NCBI GenBank assembly: GCA_044229535.1
Contig: JBGASU010000002.1
Span: 1 to 59,338 of the forward strand
Origin: CAZLFQ01 sp044229535
GTDB lineage: Bacteria > Pseudomonadota > Alphaproteobacteria > Rickettsiales > Midichloriaceae
DNA length: 59,338 nucleotides
Direction of reading: 5' to 3'
The position numbers and the translations under genes were made by a program. Shown here piece by piece: positions 16,983 to 24,823 of this stretch. Each line of letters opens with the position of its first letter. The first letter of the stretch is position 1. The notes under the pieces are model-generated. The model was not told where the DNA came from, ran no database searches, and saw only the letters and a list, made by a program, of their open reading frames with translations.

Positions 16983-19314
16983 ATTTTTATATTATGTATT
17001 AATTTCTATTTGGTCAGTAAGCATCTTAAATGCAGCTGAGTATTCTAACCTTACTCACTCTAATGCTTTTTTTGTGGGAAGAGAGCAAGAATTGAAGGAA
17101 CTTAAAAGTTCAATAGAGAATAACAGACAAGTTGTTTTATATGGCGCCCCGGGTCTAGGTAAATCTCAGATTGCTAAGCAGTTTGCCTATAATAACTACG
17201 ATTCATACGACATAATTTGGAGATTTAATATTGAAGACAATATGACAAACCAACTGCTGTCCTTTGCAAAAACTTACCATCTTTATTGGCCTGAAGCATC
17301 AGCTAGAGATGTTAGTAATATGACTTCTGATAATATTTCATTATATGTAAAGAATTTATTAAATAACACTAGCAAGTCTTGGTTGCTGATTTTTGAGAAT
17401 GCAGAAAAGGGAACTCACATTAATGATTTTCTTCCTGAAAATCTGGTTATGAAGAAAGGAAATCTTTCTAAACATCATATTATTATCACCTCAAGAAATC
17501 CTAATGAAGTAGGCGCTAAAATCAAAATAAAAAGGTTTAGTTTGAGCGAGGCTAGACTTTTCCTGAAGCCCTTAGAAGCAAATCATAGTTCTGAAGATAT
17601 AGATTTCCTTATTAAAAAATTAGATAACCATCCTTTAGCCCTCGCTCAGTCTTTAGCCTATATTATTTCAACTGGAACCAATGTGACAAAATACATAGAG
17701 CAAATACACTTAAAAAATGACTCTATTCTAAAAACTCAGAATTCATTCACTAGTGTAAATAACTCGATGGATTTAGACAGGAATACTCTAAAGCAAATTT
17801 TAGAACTCTCTATTTCCGAATCTTTAAATAAATCACAACACTCTAAATTGATTTTTCAAACATTCATAATTTTAGATACAAGAAATGTTAATGTAGATTT
17901 ACTTTGTGAGATATTGCATGAAATGGGACTAACTGACACAGAGATTGCGAAGGCGATAAGCGCCCTTCAAAGTTATTCACTTCTTGACCTTGATAATAAG
18001 CTTAATCAAGATTTCTATTCAATGCATAGTCCAATCCTAGATTATATGAAGAATGAAGAGATTATTTCGCTAAATAAAGCTGAACATAGTAAGTTACGCG
18101 ACGCCATTACAAACACATTTAATAAAAAGCTATATAAATCTTGGGGAGAAATGCCGGTAAATATATCGAATGATTTAGAGACAATTTATTCTGCCAATAG
18201 ATTTGCGTTGAAAGCAAGCCAAGAGAAGGCGAATATTTCTCCTTATCTTGTAAAACTTATGGTGGTGTTGTTGGAGTACAACAATATAGTTGCCTATAGA
18301 AGTGGGGACGTTCGTATCTATCAAATATTAACAGATAGAATTTTTGAATATTTAGAAAATCCTATAAATAATGGTAAAATCAATGATGAGTTGATTTCGC
18401 GCTATTATGTGAATGCGGTCTACACTGATTTATTTTATTCCTCTAAAAATATGAAAGCAACTTACTATGATTTATTATCTAAGAGTTATAAGTTTTATGA
18501 AAATAGTACAGATGCTAAGAGAAACCTCTTTCTTACAAATTTAGCTATAGCACAGTTTCACTTCTTCAATGGAGATTTACAACAAGCTAATCATTTATTA
18601 GATAGATACAACAACGACCTCGTAGTTGAACAAGTGCATCCTAATAGCAAACTGCAGTATTTATATATAAAGTCTCTAGTTTTATATGAGACAGGCAACT
18701 TTAAAGAAGCTGAAAAAGTCTCAGAAGTTTTTATGAGTTCTGCCTCTTCCGCTCATTATTTAACATATATTCTTTATGCACATAATACTCTAGCTCTATC
18801 TACTTTAGAAAATGGGAATATTGATAAAGCAAATCTGCTTATAAAGAAGGCTTTCAACGAGACCAAATTAATATATGACAACGAAAATGAAGATATTATT
18901 GCTAGTCTTTACATGTCGTTAGGTAAAATCAATTTGAAAACAAAAAACTATAACGAAGCTTTAATGAATTTAAATAAAGCTAATTCCATACTGAGAACTG
19001 TTTATGGAGGAAATGATGTAGATCCAAGCCAAGCCTTAAATCAGCAACTTATAGGTGAAGTCATGTTAGAGGTTAAGAATTATAAAGAAGCATTTAGACA
19101 TTTTACTGAGGCGGAGAGGATTTATTACAAGTTTTATAAGGGTAAGATTAAAGATATTTTTAATATTAGTAAACTTATTGGGAGCATGGTGACTTTGACT
19201 TCTATATCAAAAGATCCTTCTTTAACTAAAAAGTATCTTAATATACTTGTCCAAATTTATGGCACAAATCATGTAAGTACAAAAGCTACTATTAAACAGC
19301 TGTACAACCGTTAA
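16975..19314 (+). CDS. STAND/NB-ARC NTPase with TPR repeats and apparent signal peptide
   Basis: Signal-transduction NTPase of 779 residues. NB-ARC domain: VGRE box (NAFFVGREQELKEL, about residue 34), Walker A YGAPGLGKSQ (55-64), Walker-B-like WLLIFENAE (about 137), IITSRN sensor (about 175) and GLPLA-like HPLALAQSLAYI (about 221). From about residue 500 the chain consists of TPR-like helical pairs (ANHLLDRYN, YETGNFKEAEKVSEVFM, YNEALMNLNKANSIL, YKEAFRHFTEAERIY). The odd feature is the first 22 residues, a good signal peptide (LYYVLISIWSVSILNA/AEY), which would export an ATP-dependent domain; no ATG lies between it and the VGRE box. It is co-transcribed with the sensor-like gene upstream. Related STAND proteins act as switches in regulation or defence; the role here is unknown. 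Confidence 0.75.
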   Translation: MLRFLYYVLISIWSVSILNAAEYSNLTHSNAFFVGREQELKELKSSIENNRQVVLYGAPGLGKSQIAKQFAYNNYDSYDIIWRFNIEDNMTNQLLSFAKTYHLYWPEASARDVSNMTSDNISLYVKNLLNNTSKSWLLIFENAEKGTHINDFLPENLVMKKGNLSKHHIIITSRNPNEVGAKIKIKRFSLSEARLFLKPLEANHSSEDIDFLIKKLDNHPLALAQSLAYIISTGTNVTKYIEQIHLKNDSILKTQNSFTSVNNSMDLDRNTLKQILELSISESLNKSQHSKLIFQTFIILDTRNVNVDLLCEILHEMGLTDTEIAKAISALQSYSLLDLDNKLNQDFYSMHSPILDYMKNEEIISLNKAEHSKLRDAITNTFNKKLYKSWGEMPVNISNDLETIYSANRFALKASQEKANISPYLVKLMVVLLEYNNIVAYRSGDVRIYQILTDRIFEYLENPINNGKINDELISRYYVNAVYTDLFYSSKNMKATYYDLLSKSYKFYENSTDAKRNLFLTNLAIAQFHFFNGDLQQANHLLDRYNNDLVVEQVHPNSKLQYLYIKSLVLYETGNFKEAEKVSEVFMSSASSAHYLTYILYAHNTLALSTLENGNIDKANLLIKKAFNETKLIYDNENEDIIASLYMSLGKINLKTKNYNEALMNLNKANSILRTVYGGNDVDPSQALNQQLIGEVMLEVKNYKEAFRHFTEAERIYYKFYKGKIKDIFNISKLIGSMVTLTSISKDPSLTKKYLNILVQIYGTNHVSTKATIKQLYNR

Positions 19315-19331
19315 ATCAAAAATTACAAATT

Positions 19332-20609
19332 ATGAAGCAAATTTTAAATGCCTTGGATGTTATAGGAATTAGTAAAACTCACCGAAAGGTTTTTAATAAA
19401 TCCAAGTTAGGTGTGCATAGTCTACCTACATCTAAGTCCTCAGATTTAAAAGATGATCTTTACACCACTTTAGACTATCTAATAAATTATTTCACAAACA
19501 ATGAAGATATAATTTGGGGAAACTCAGTTGAGGAGATAAATAATAATTCCCAGAAATTAGACATCTTCTTTAAAACTATATTATTTTGCCATAAAAGAGG
19601 GATCTACCCCCCTAACCTTCTCAAATTAATAACACTATTTATTGAATATAATAATATCCTCTTTTTTAGTAATGCATCCTATTCAAAATATCAGGAAGCT
19701 ACCTCAATTGGGCTCACCCTCACTGCCGATAACAAAGTGTTATTTGACGAATATTGGAAATCCCGTTTCTATTTGGATTCTGTATATTCAGACTTAATTT
19801 ACTCGAAAGATTATGCTCAGACTTTTTCTAAAAAGTTTTTCAAAGCTTTTAGTTTTATGATGGCTCATGGTAGTTGTAAAGACCAATTTCTCGCACTAAT
19901 TCATCGTTCACAATATCACTTATTTAATGGGAAAATAATCGTAGGCCTAAGTATGTTAGGCAAAGCTGCAGCATTATTTCCTAAAATAGACAATGTTAAC
20001 TATAAATGTTTTTATATTTATCACCACGCATGGATGCTTATTGAAAAAGGTTCTTATGCCTTAGCAGAGGATAAACTTAAACAGTTCATGAAACTCCAAA
20101 ATAAAAGTAAATTAAGTCTCGGAATATCCCTACACTGCCGTAATATAATGGCTTCATTACTTGCAAGGACAGGTAAATATAAAAAAGCGCAATTAATTGC
20201 TGAATGCGGTCTCAAACAAGTAGGTAACTTTTTTTCAGATACTAACAATAGCATTGAAGCAGAATACTATATTACCTTAGCTAGATGCGAGATGCATAAT
20301 AATAATTATAAGTCAGCTGAACATAAACTGATTGAAGCAATAAGGATCCTGAAACAGGCATTTGGAGGAGAATGCATTGATCCAAGCCAAGCAATTGCTA
20401 CTTTTATATTAGCTAAAGCTTATGCTCTTCAGGGAATGTTGGATGAAGCATTCCAAAATTATGATAATGCCATTAAGATGTATTCTAAATTTTATGACTC
20501 TAAATTCAATGAACTCAATGAATTCAGAGTACACATAAATGAAGCGGTGGAATTAGCTGTGAAAAATGGCAAACATTTATTAGCTAAAAAATATTCAAAG
20601 TTGTTATAA
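19332..20609 (+). CDS. TPR-repeat protein, paralogue of the STAND protein C-terminus
   Basis: Protein of 425 residues, 17 bases downstream of the STAND gene. It aligns by eye with that protein's C-terminal half: shared ILFFSN/VAYRSG-type segments, a YFNG-like 'HLFNGKIIVGLSMLGKA' helix pair, YKSAEHKLIEAIRILKQAFG followed by GECIDPSQA, matching YGGNDVDPSQA in the neighbour, and AFQNYDNAIKMYSKFYDSK matching AFRHFTEAERIYYKFYKGK. It lacks the NB-ARC domain and any signal peptide. It appears to be a duplication that lost its N-terminus, and might compete with or cap the full-length protein's TPR array inside the cell. Confidence 0.7.
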   Translation: MKQILNALDVIGISKTHRKVFNKSKLGVHSLPTSKSSDLKDDLYTTLDYLINYFTNNEDIIWGNSVEEINNNSQKLDIFFKTILFCHKRGIYPPNLLKLITLFIEYNNILFFSNASYSKYQEATSIGLTLTADNKVLFDEYWKSRFYLDSVYSDLIYSKDYAQTFSKKFFKAFSFMMAHGSCKDQFLALIHRSQYHLFNGKIIVGLSMLGKAAALFPKIDNVNYKCFYIYHHAWMLIEKGSYALAEDKLKQFMKLQNKSKLSLGISLHCRNIMASLLARTGKYKKAQLIAECGLKQVGNFFSDTNNSIEAEYYITLARCEMHNNNYKSAEHKLIEAIRILKQAFGGECIDPSQAIATFILAKAYALQGMLDEAFQNYDNAIKMYSKFYDSKFNELNEFRVHINEAVELAVKNGKHLLAKKYSKLL

Positions 20610-20625
20610 AATATAAGAGTTAACT

Positions 20626-21108
20626 TTAATTAATAGTCTTTGATTTACGTCTTCTGAAGTTTTCAGGATTTTCCATATTTCCCTTCCAAATACCTTTTTT
20701 ATTCTTTCTCGCTAATAACTCATCCTCTTTAAATATTGAGGAGTATTTCAAATATGCCAAAGCATAACCCGCCTTAACGATTTCTTGATTTAAATTAATT
20801 TTATCTCCATAACATACTCCCAGCGATCGTTTATACTTATCTTTGCTATGTATCTCACAATTTATACTCTTCCCTATCATAAGCCCCTCCAAAAATGATT
20901 TAGCAGATTCTCCACAAGGCCATCCCCTACTCTTTTTATCATAACATTTTTGATTTAATTCAGGCGCATCAATACCTAATAAGCGTATTTTCTCACTACC
21001 TACTGTAATAGTATCTCCATCAATCACTCTATATATACCATCTTCAGATGCATAGATGTTAAAAGGTACTGAGAATAGATACATAAGCAGAATAAATTTA
21101 CTGAGCAT
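20626..21108 (-). CDS. Secreted thermonuclease-like (SNase) protein
   Basis: Staphylococcal-nuclease-fold enzyme of 160 residues with a signal peptide (cut near IYA/SED). Conserved SNase motifs: YRVIDGDTITVGSEKIRLLGIDAPEL (residues 26-51) with the metal-binding aspartates and the first arginine, GESAKSFLEGL, and DKYKRSLG with the second arginine; a YALAYLKYSS block and KKGIWKGNMENPENFRR close the fold. Such nucleases on plasmids degrade DNA or RNA in the envelope or outside the cell. The gene converges with the TPR gene, 16 bases apart, and faces the replication region on its 5' side. Confidence 0.9.
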   Translation of the reverse strand: MLSKFILLMYLFSVPFNIYASEDGIYRVIDGDTITVGSEKIRLLGIDAPELNQKCYDKKSRGWPCGESAKSFLEGLMIGKSINCEIHSKDKYKRSLGVCYGDKINLNQEIVKAGYALAYLKYSSIFKEDELLARKNKKGIWKGNMENPENFRRRKSKTIN

Positions 21109-21207
21109 TGTTCACCGCCCTAGTTTTATGGTTTGGTTTTAGATTCTTGTATATACAAGTGATGTTCTTCTATCAATCTTTAAATGAAAACTTATGTGAG
21201 ATTTAGT

Positions 21208-22343
21208 AAAGTCTACTGAGTAGACTTTTTTTATAAGTTTTTCTTGAAATAAAAAACATTCATTAAAGATAACCATAATTTATATGGATTTATATCTTTC
21301 ATAAGTTATCTGAGTTCGCAACCGCGAACTTTTCTATAAGAAGGCTCAAATTTAAGTTAAAATTCATCTCAATATAAACCTATTTCATCAAAGTATTTTT
21401 ATCCTACTAAGCTAGTTGTTTTCCTTAACAAAGACTGTATTTGGGCATGTTATCTATATTAATCACTTTTATTGAACTTTTATAAAAGTCCACTTAGTAG
21501 ACTTTTGTAAGTAAATCGTCGTTATCACCATATACAAACTAAATATATTATATTTGAACCCATCGCATTACCTTGAAATTCTTTTATTATTCAAAAGCGT
21601 CAATTTATTAACTAAATAAATCAATACAGAGCATATGCTTTTTTGTAATATGAAATGGAGAAGTTATCTATTAAACGAGATCTGCTCTAGTCTGCTGAGT
21701 AGAATAAGTCACAACGTTTATTGTATGTGAATTTGGAGAGTAAAATAAATAGCTTAAAGTAAGACGACAAGCTATTTAACGTGGGAGGTTTGTATTTATA
21801 TCAGTAGGTCTACAAATACATTTCATCCCGTCTTTTAAATAGCATACATATTAACACCTTCGAACTCTCTATTTTAGAAGCCAACCGATAAAGTCTACTG
21901 AGTGGACTAAGCAGAATTCGATAAATAGTTCTCACATTAACATTATAGGGTTTTATTTCTTATAAAGCCCATGTCATCCTACTTTTCGAGATAATTATTA
22001 AAAGTCTACTCAGTAGGCTTTGCATAGTATTATTAATAGTTCTCACATTTAGAACCTACGTGAATAATCTAAAGTCTTATTTTTCTTACTTTTTTAGGTA
22101 TTCATAGAAAGTCTACTGAGTGGGCTAAGCAGAATTCGATAAATAGTTCTCACATTAACATTATAGGGTTTTATTTCTTATAAAGCCCATGTCATCCTAC
22201 TTTTCGAGATAATTATTAAGTCCACTCAGGAGACTTTGCATAGTATTATTAATAGTTCTCACATTTAGAATATTAGGGAAAAACCTTAAAGTCGTGTTTT
22301 TCATACCTTTTGCGTATTTATAGAAAGTCCACTGAGTGGACTC
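21208..22343. repeat. Array of eight about 20-bp palindromes (AGTCYACT-AGTRGACT family)
   Basis: Copies at 21208-21228 (perfect, core AGTCTACTGAGTAGACT), 21485-21505, about 21689-21705 (degenerate), 21890-21910, 22001-22021, 22108-22127, 22217-22236 and 22324-22343 (perfect, core AGTCCACTGAGTGGACT). Substitutions are often paired across the dyad, as expected of a protein-binding site under selection. Position next to parAB suggests a centromere (parS-like) bound by ParB, or a replication operator. No coding frame occupies this region. Confidence 0.85.
21907..22236. repeat. Composite tandem duplication with 218-bp period
   Basis: A 94-base block (21907-22000) recurs without change at 22125-22218, exactly 218 bases later. 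Each is followed by a palindrome and then by TGCATAGTATTATTAATAG plus a TTCTCACA iteron. A third partial unit begins at the palindrome at 22324. The perfect identity of the 94-base blocks points to recent duplication or gene conversion. Confidence 0.9.
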
Positions 22344-22370
22344 AACCGAATGCTATAAATAGTTCTCACA
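21928..22370 (+). repeat. Five dispersed GTTCTCACA iterons, about 109 bp apart
   Basis: GTTCTCACA occurs in the context AATAGTTCTCACATT at 21928, 22039, 22146, 22255 and 22362, alternating with the palindromes at 107-111 bp intervals. The same 9-mer forms the dense cluster nearer parA, so both sets are probably bound by the same initiator protein. Confidence 0.8.
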
Positions 22371-22652
22371 TTAAGAGATAGGATTTTTTTGAACTTTAAT
22401 AGGGATTACTCTAGGTATGTATATTGAGTTTAATGAGTGTTCTTGGTCGGAATATAAAATTGTTACTACATAATAATTACCCAGAGAATAGAGGATATTT
22501 GTACTAACTTAATTTAATCTTTGACGGCCTCTTTTTTATTATTAAAGTTAAATGAAACTCTAATTTATTTTACTATCATACTTTTCGTTATTTAAGTAAA
22601 ATTTATATATGTATGTTTGTAGCAATTTCGAAAGAGAACACATTAATAAAAA

Positions 22653-22779
22653 GTTCTCACATTCTTATTTTTTTAATAAAATATTTTCACATTTTATATA
22701 AAATACTCTCACATAAGTGACAAAAAGTTCTCACAACTTCTATAAAATATTCTCACAACCACTATAAAAGGTTCTCACA
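22653..22779 (+). repeat. Iteron cluster, probable core of the replication origin
   Basis: Six copies of NNTCTCACA or close variants at 22653, 22683 (ATTTTCACA), 22705 (ACTCTCACA), 22727, 22749 (ATTCTCACA) and 22771. The last five are exactly 22 bp apart, two helical turns, all on one strand, in very AT-rich DNA. This is the standard layout for initiator iterons of Rep_3-type plasmids; the rep gene lies 2 kb downstream. The remaining stretch 22380-22650 and 22780-23009 is AT-rich with no further gene seen. Confidence 0.85.
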
Positions 22780-23009
22780 CATTATGTCATAATATTCATA
22801 TTTATTGCGGGTTTCAAACTTCTTCTAAACTTCTTAAATAAGTATAAACTTATAAACTCTCTAAATAATATAATGAGAAGAGGGTGAAAGTTTTCTCAAT
22901 ATATTTAGAAAAAAGTTTTGCTGAGGTTTTTTAAATGTTGTGAAAAAAATATTTGCATCCATGAAAAATGTATGCGTAAATGTATTTATTACTTTTTGAA
23001 GAAATTTAT

Positions 23010-23990
23010 ATGTTGATCTCGAAACAACTTTTGTGTGAAATAGCACAAATTAAAACAACTACATTGTGGTCTAAGATTCAAAAACTTAAAAATAAGGAAG
23101 AACTTCACAATCAATATTTACCAATAGAAAGCGCTAGAGAAATATTAACTGAATATTATAAGAAAAAAAATTTACCAGTAAAAAAAATACAAACCTTTTT
23201 TAATTTTAAGGGTGGAACTGGCAAGACATCAATGACTTACAATTTATCCTACTTTTTTCACTTATTAGGATATAAAATTCTTGTTATTGACTGTGATCCT
23301 CAAGCACATCTAACTCGTACACTTTTAGGGGACGATGGACAGAGCAAACTGTCCATTTATGAGTTAATTGATACCACTTCTTCTTTTAATAGGGTAGTAA
23401 AAGAAATACATCCAGATTTTCATTTTATACCATCCTCTGTTAAGCTCTCTTTTGTGGATAGCTTAATAAGTCTATCTCCAATTAGAGAAACGGTAATAGC
23501 TAAATTATTGCAACCTATAGAGAAAGATTATGATTTCATATTTATTGATGTAAACCCAGCAATAGGTGTATTGAACCGAAATATAATTGTTGCATCTGAT
23601 ATTTTAAACATAGTATGTGAGGCATCTCCATACAGCTTTTATGGAATGGAAACGCTTTTGCAAGAATTCAACTTGTTGGAAGAGGTTTCCAAGAATAAAT
23701 CAGTAGAGTACAATGTAATTCTGAACAAAATGGAACCGAAAACAAGAACTCAAATCGAAATTCTTAGTGCCCTTCAACAACATGTAGAATTATCAAGTAA
23801 GTTATGCGATGAGATAGTTAAGAAAAGCGAAGTATTTAATATTTCCGTTAAAGAGAGTACACCAGTATTATTCTTAAAAGGCAAAAAGAATATAAATTCT
23901 AAATATGACATCATTAATTTAGGTAAAGAGTTATTAAAGAAAACTACAAAACCTGTAGACCAAAAAGGGGAGGTGAAAGATGCAGCGTAG
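23010..23990 (+). CDS. parA: ParA, plasmid partition ATPase
   Basis: Walker-type partition ATPase. The ATG at 23010 (MLISKQLL) is taken as start; an in-frame codon ten residues upstream is less likely. The first 65 residues form an HTH-like N-terminal extension (ALWSKIQKL type: TTLWSKIQKLKNKEEL), as in the larger type Ia ParA proteins that also autorepress. The deviant Walker A FKGGTGKTSMTYN is at residues 66-78, LVIDCDPQAHLTRTL is the A' box, and YDFIFIDVNPAIGVLNRN is Walker B. It uses ATP and non-specific DNA binding to position plasmid copies. It overlaps parB by 11 bases, and the iteron and palindrome arrays lie directly upstream. Confidence 0.95.
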   Translation: MLISKQLLCEIAQIKTTTLWSKIQKLKNKEELHNQYLPIESAREILTEYYKKKNLPVKKIQTFFNFKGGTGKTSMTYNLSYFFHLLGYKILVIDCDPQAHLTRTLLGDDGQSKLSIYELIDTTSSFNRVVKEIHPDFHFIPSSVKLSFVDSLISLSPIRETVIAKLLQPIEKDYDFIFIDVNPAIGVLNRNIIVASDILNIVCEASPYSFYGMETLLQEFNLLEEVSKNKSVEYNVILNKMEPKTRTQIEILSALQQHVELSSKLCDEIVKKSEVFNISVKESTPVLFLKGKKNINSKYDIINLGKELLKKTTKPVDQKGEVKDAA

Positions 23991-24813
23991 CGCAATACCA
24001 GTTGTAGAAACAAAATTTAATTTAAAAACTAGAAGAAACAATGCTCCTAGTGAGTTAACACGTGATTACAGAGAAGAAATACTTTTACTAAAACTCACTG
24101 ATCTTAAACCATATAGATATCAAGCTAGGAAAACATTTAACGAAGAAGAAATTAGAACTTTAGCAGATACAATAAAGAAATATGGTATTAAAAACCCACT
24201 TACAGTTTGTTTTGATGTTGAAGATGACAAATATGAAATCATAAGTGGTGAAAGAAGATTTAGAGCTGCAGTATTATTGCAGTTAGATAAAGTACCCTGC
24301 AGAATCGAACGAAATCGTGCTGCTGCCCAAGAAATTGCATTAATTGAAAACATCCAGAGAAAAGACCTTCATCCTGTAGAATTACTTGATGGAATAGAAC
24401 ATTGTATAAAAGCAGATCCTGATGTAAGTAAAGATGATTTAATCAAGCGATTAGGATTATCTAAATCTTACTTCTATAAACTATTAAAACTATCGGTATT
24501 AACCCAAGAAGTTAGAAATATAGTTATTACACAAGGAATATCTGGTGAAACACTATATAATTTAGCAAATGTTCCTCCTAGAGAACAGCTTGAAGCTTTG
24601 CAGGCTACTAAACCCACTACTAAAGCAATTTCATCTCTAGACAAAGCAATGACTAAAAAATGTAGAGTTCTTCAGCTTTCTATAAAAAACCAAAAAATGG
24701 AAATAGAAACCAATTTAGCAATACTTACAAATGCAAGGAAAGCAGAAGCTATACTAATGTTACAAAATTTAATAGGTCAACTTGAAGATGATCTTAATAA
24801 ATTAATGAAGTGA
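23980..24813 (+). CDS. parB: ParB, plasmid partition protein
   Basis: ParB/Spo0J-family centromere-binding protein of 277 residues. It has the N-terminal ParB/sulfiredoxin-like nuclease-fold domain (LKPYRYQARKTFNEEEIRTL, YEIISGERRFRAAVLL near residue 85, and IENIQRKDLHPVE near residue 124), then a helix-turn-helix (KDDLIKRLGLSKSYFYKLLKL, about residues 147-167) and a helical C-terminus. The GERRFRA arginine patch is that of CTP-binding ParB proteins. A strong AGGGGAGG site within parA sets the start at 23980. Likely targets are the palindromes at 21.2-22.3 kb. Confidence 0.94.
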   Translation: MQRSAIPVVETKFNLKTRRNNAPSELTRDYREEILLLKLTDLKPYRYQARKTFNEEEIRTLADTIKKYGIKNPLTVCFDVEDDKYEIISGERRFRAAVLLQLDKVPCRIERNRAAAQEIALIENIQRKDLHPVELLDGIEHCIKADPDVSKDDLIKRLGLSKSYFYKLLKLSVLTQEVRNIVITQGISGETLYNLANVPPREQLEALQATKPTTKAISSLDKAMTKKCRVLQLSIKNQKMEIETNLAILTNARKAEAILMLQNLIGQLEDDLNKLMK

Positions 24814-24823
24814 GTTGTGGAAT

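Noticed and set aside
21208..22343. Palindromes as terminators
   Set aside because: They lack consistent T tracts, are repeated eight times in a gene-free region, and the first is simply followed by T-rich DNA.
22653..22779. Regularly spaced short repeats that could suggest a CRISPR array
   Set aside because: The repeated unit is only about 9 bases with 22-bp period, the spacers are too short, and no cas gene is present; iterons explain it better.
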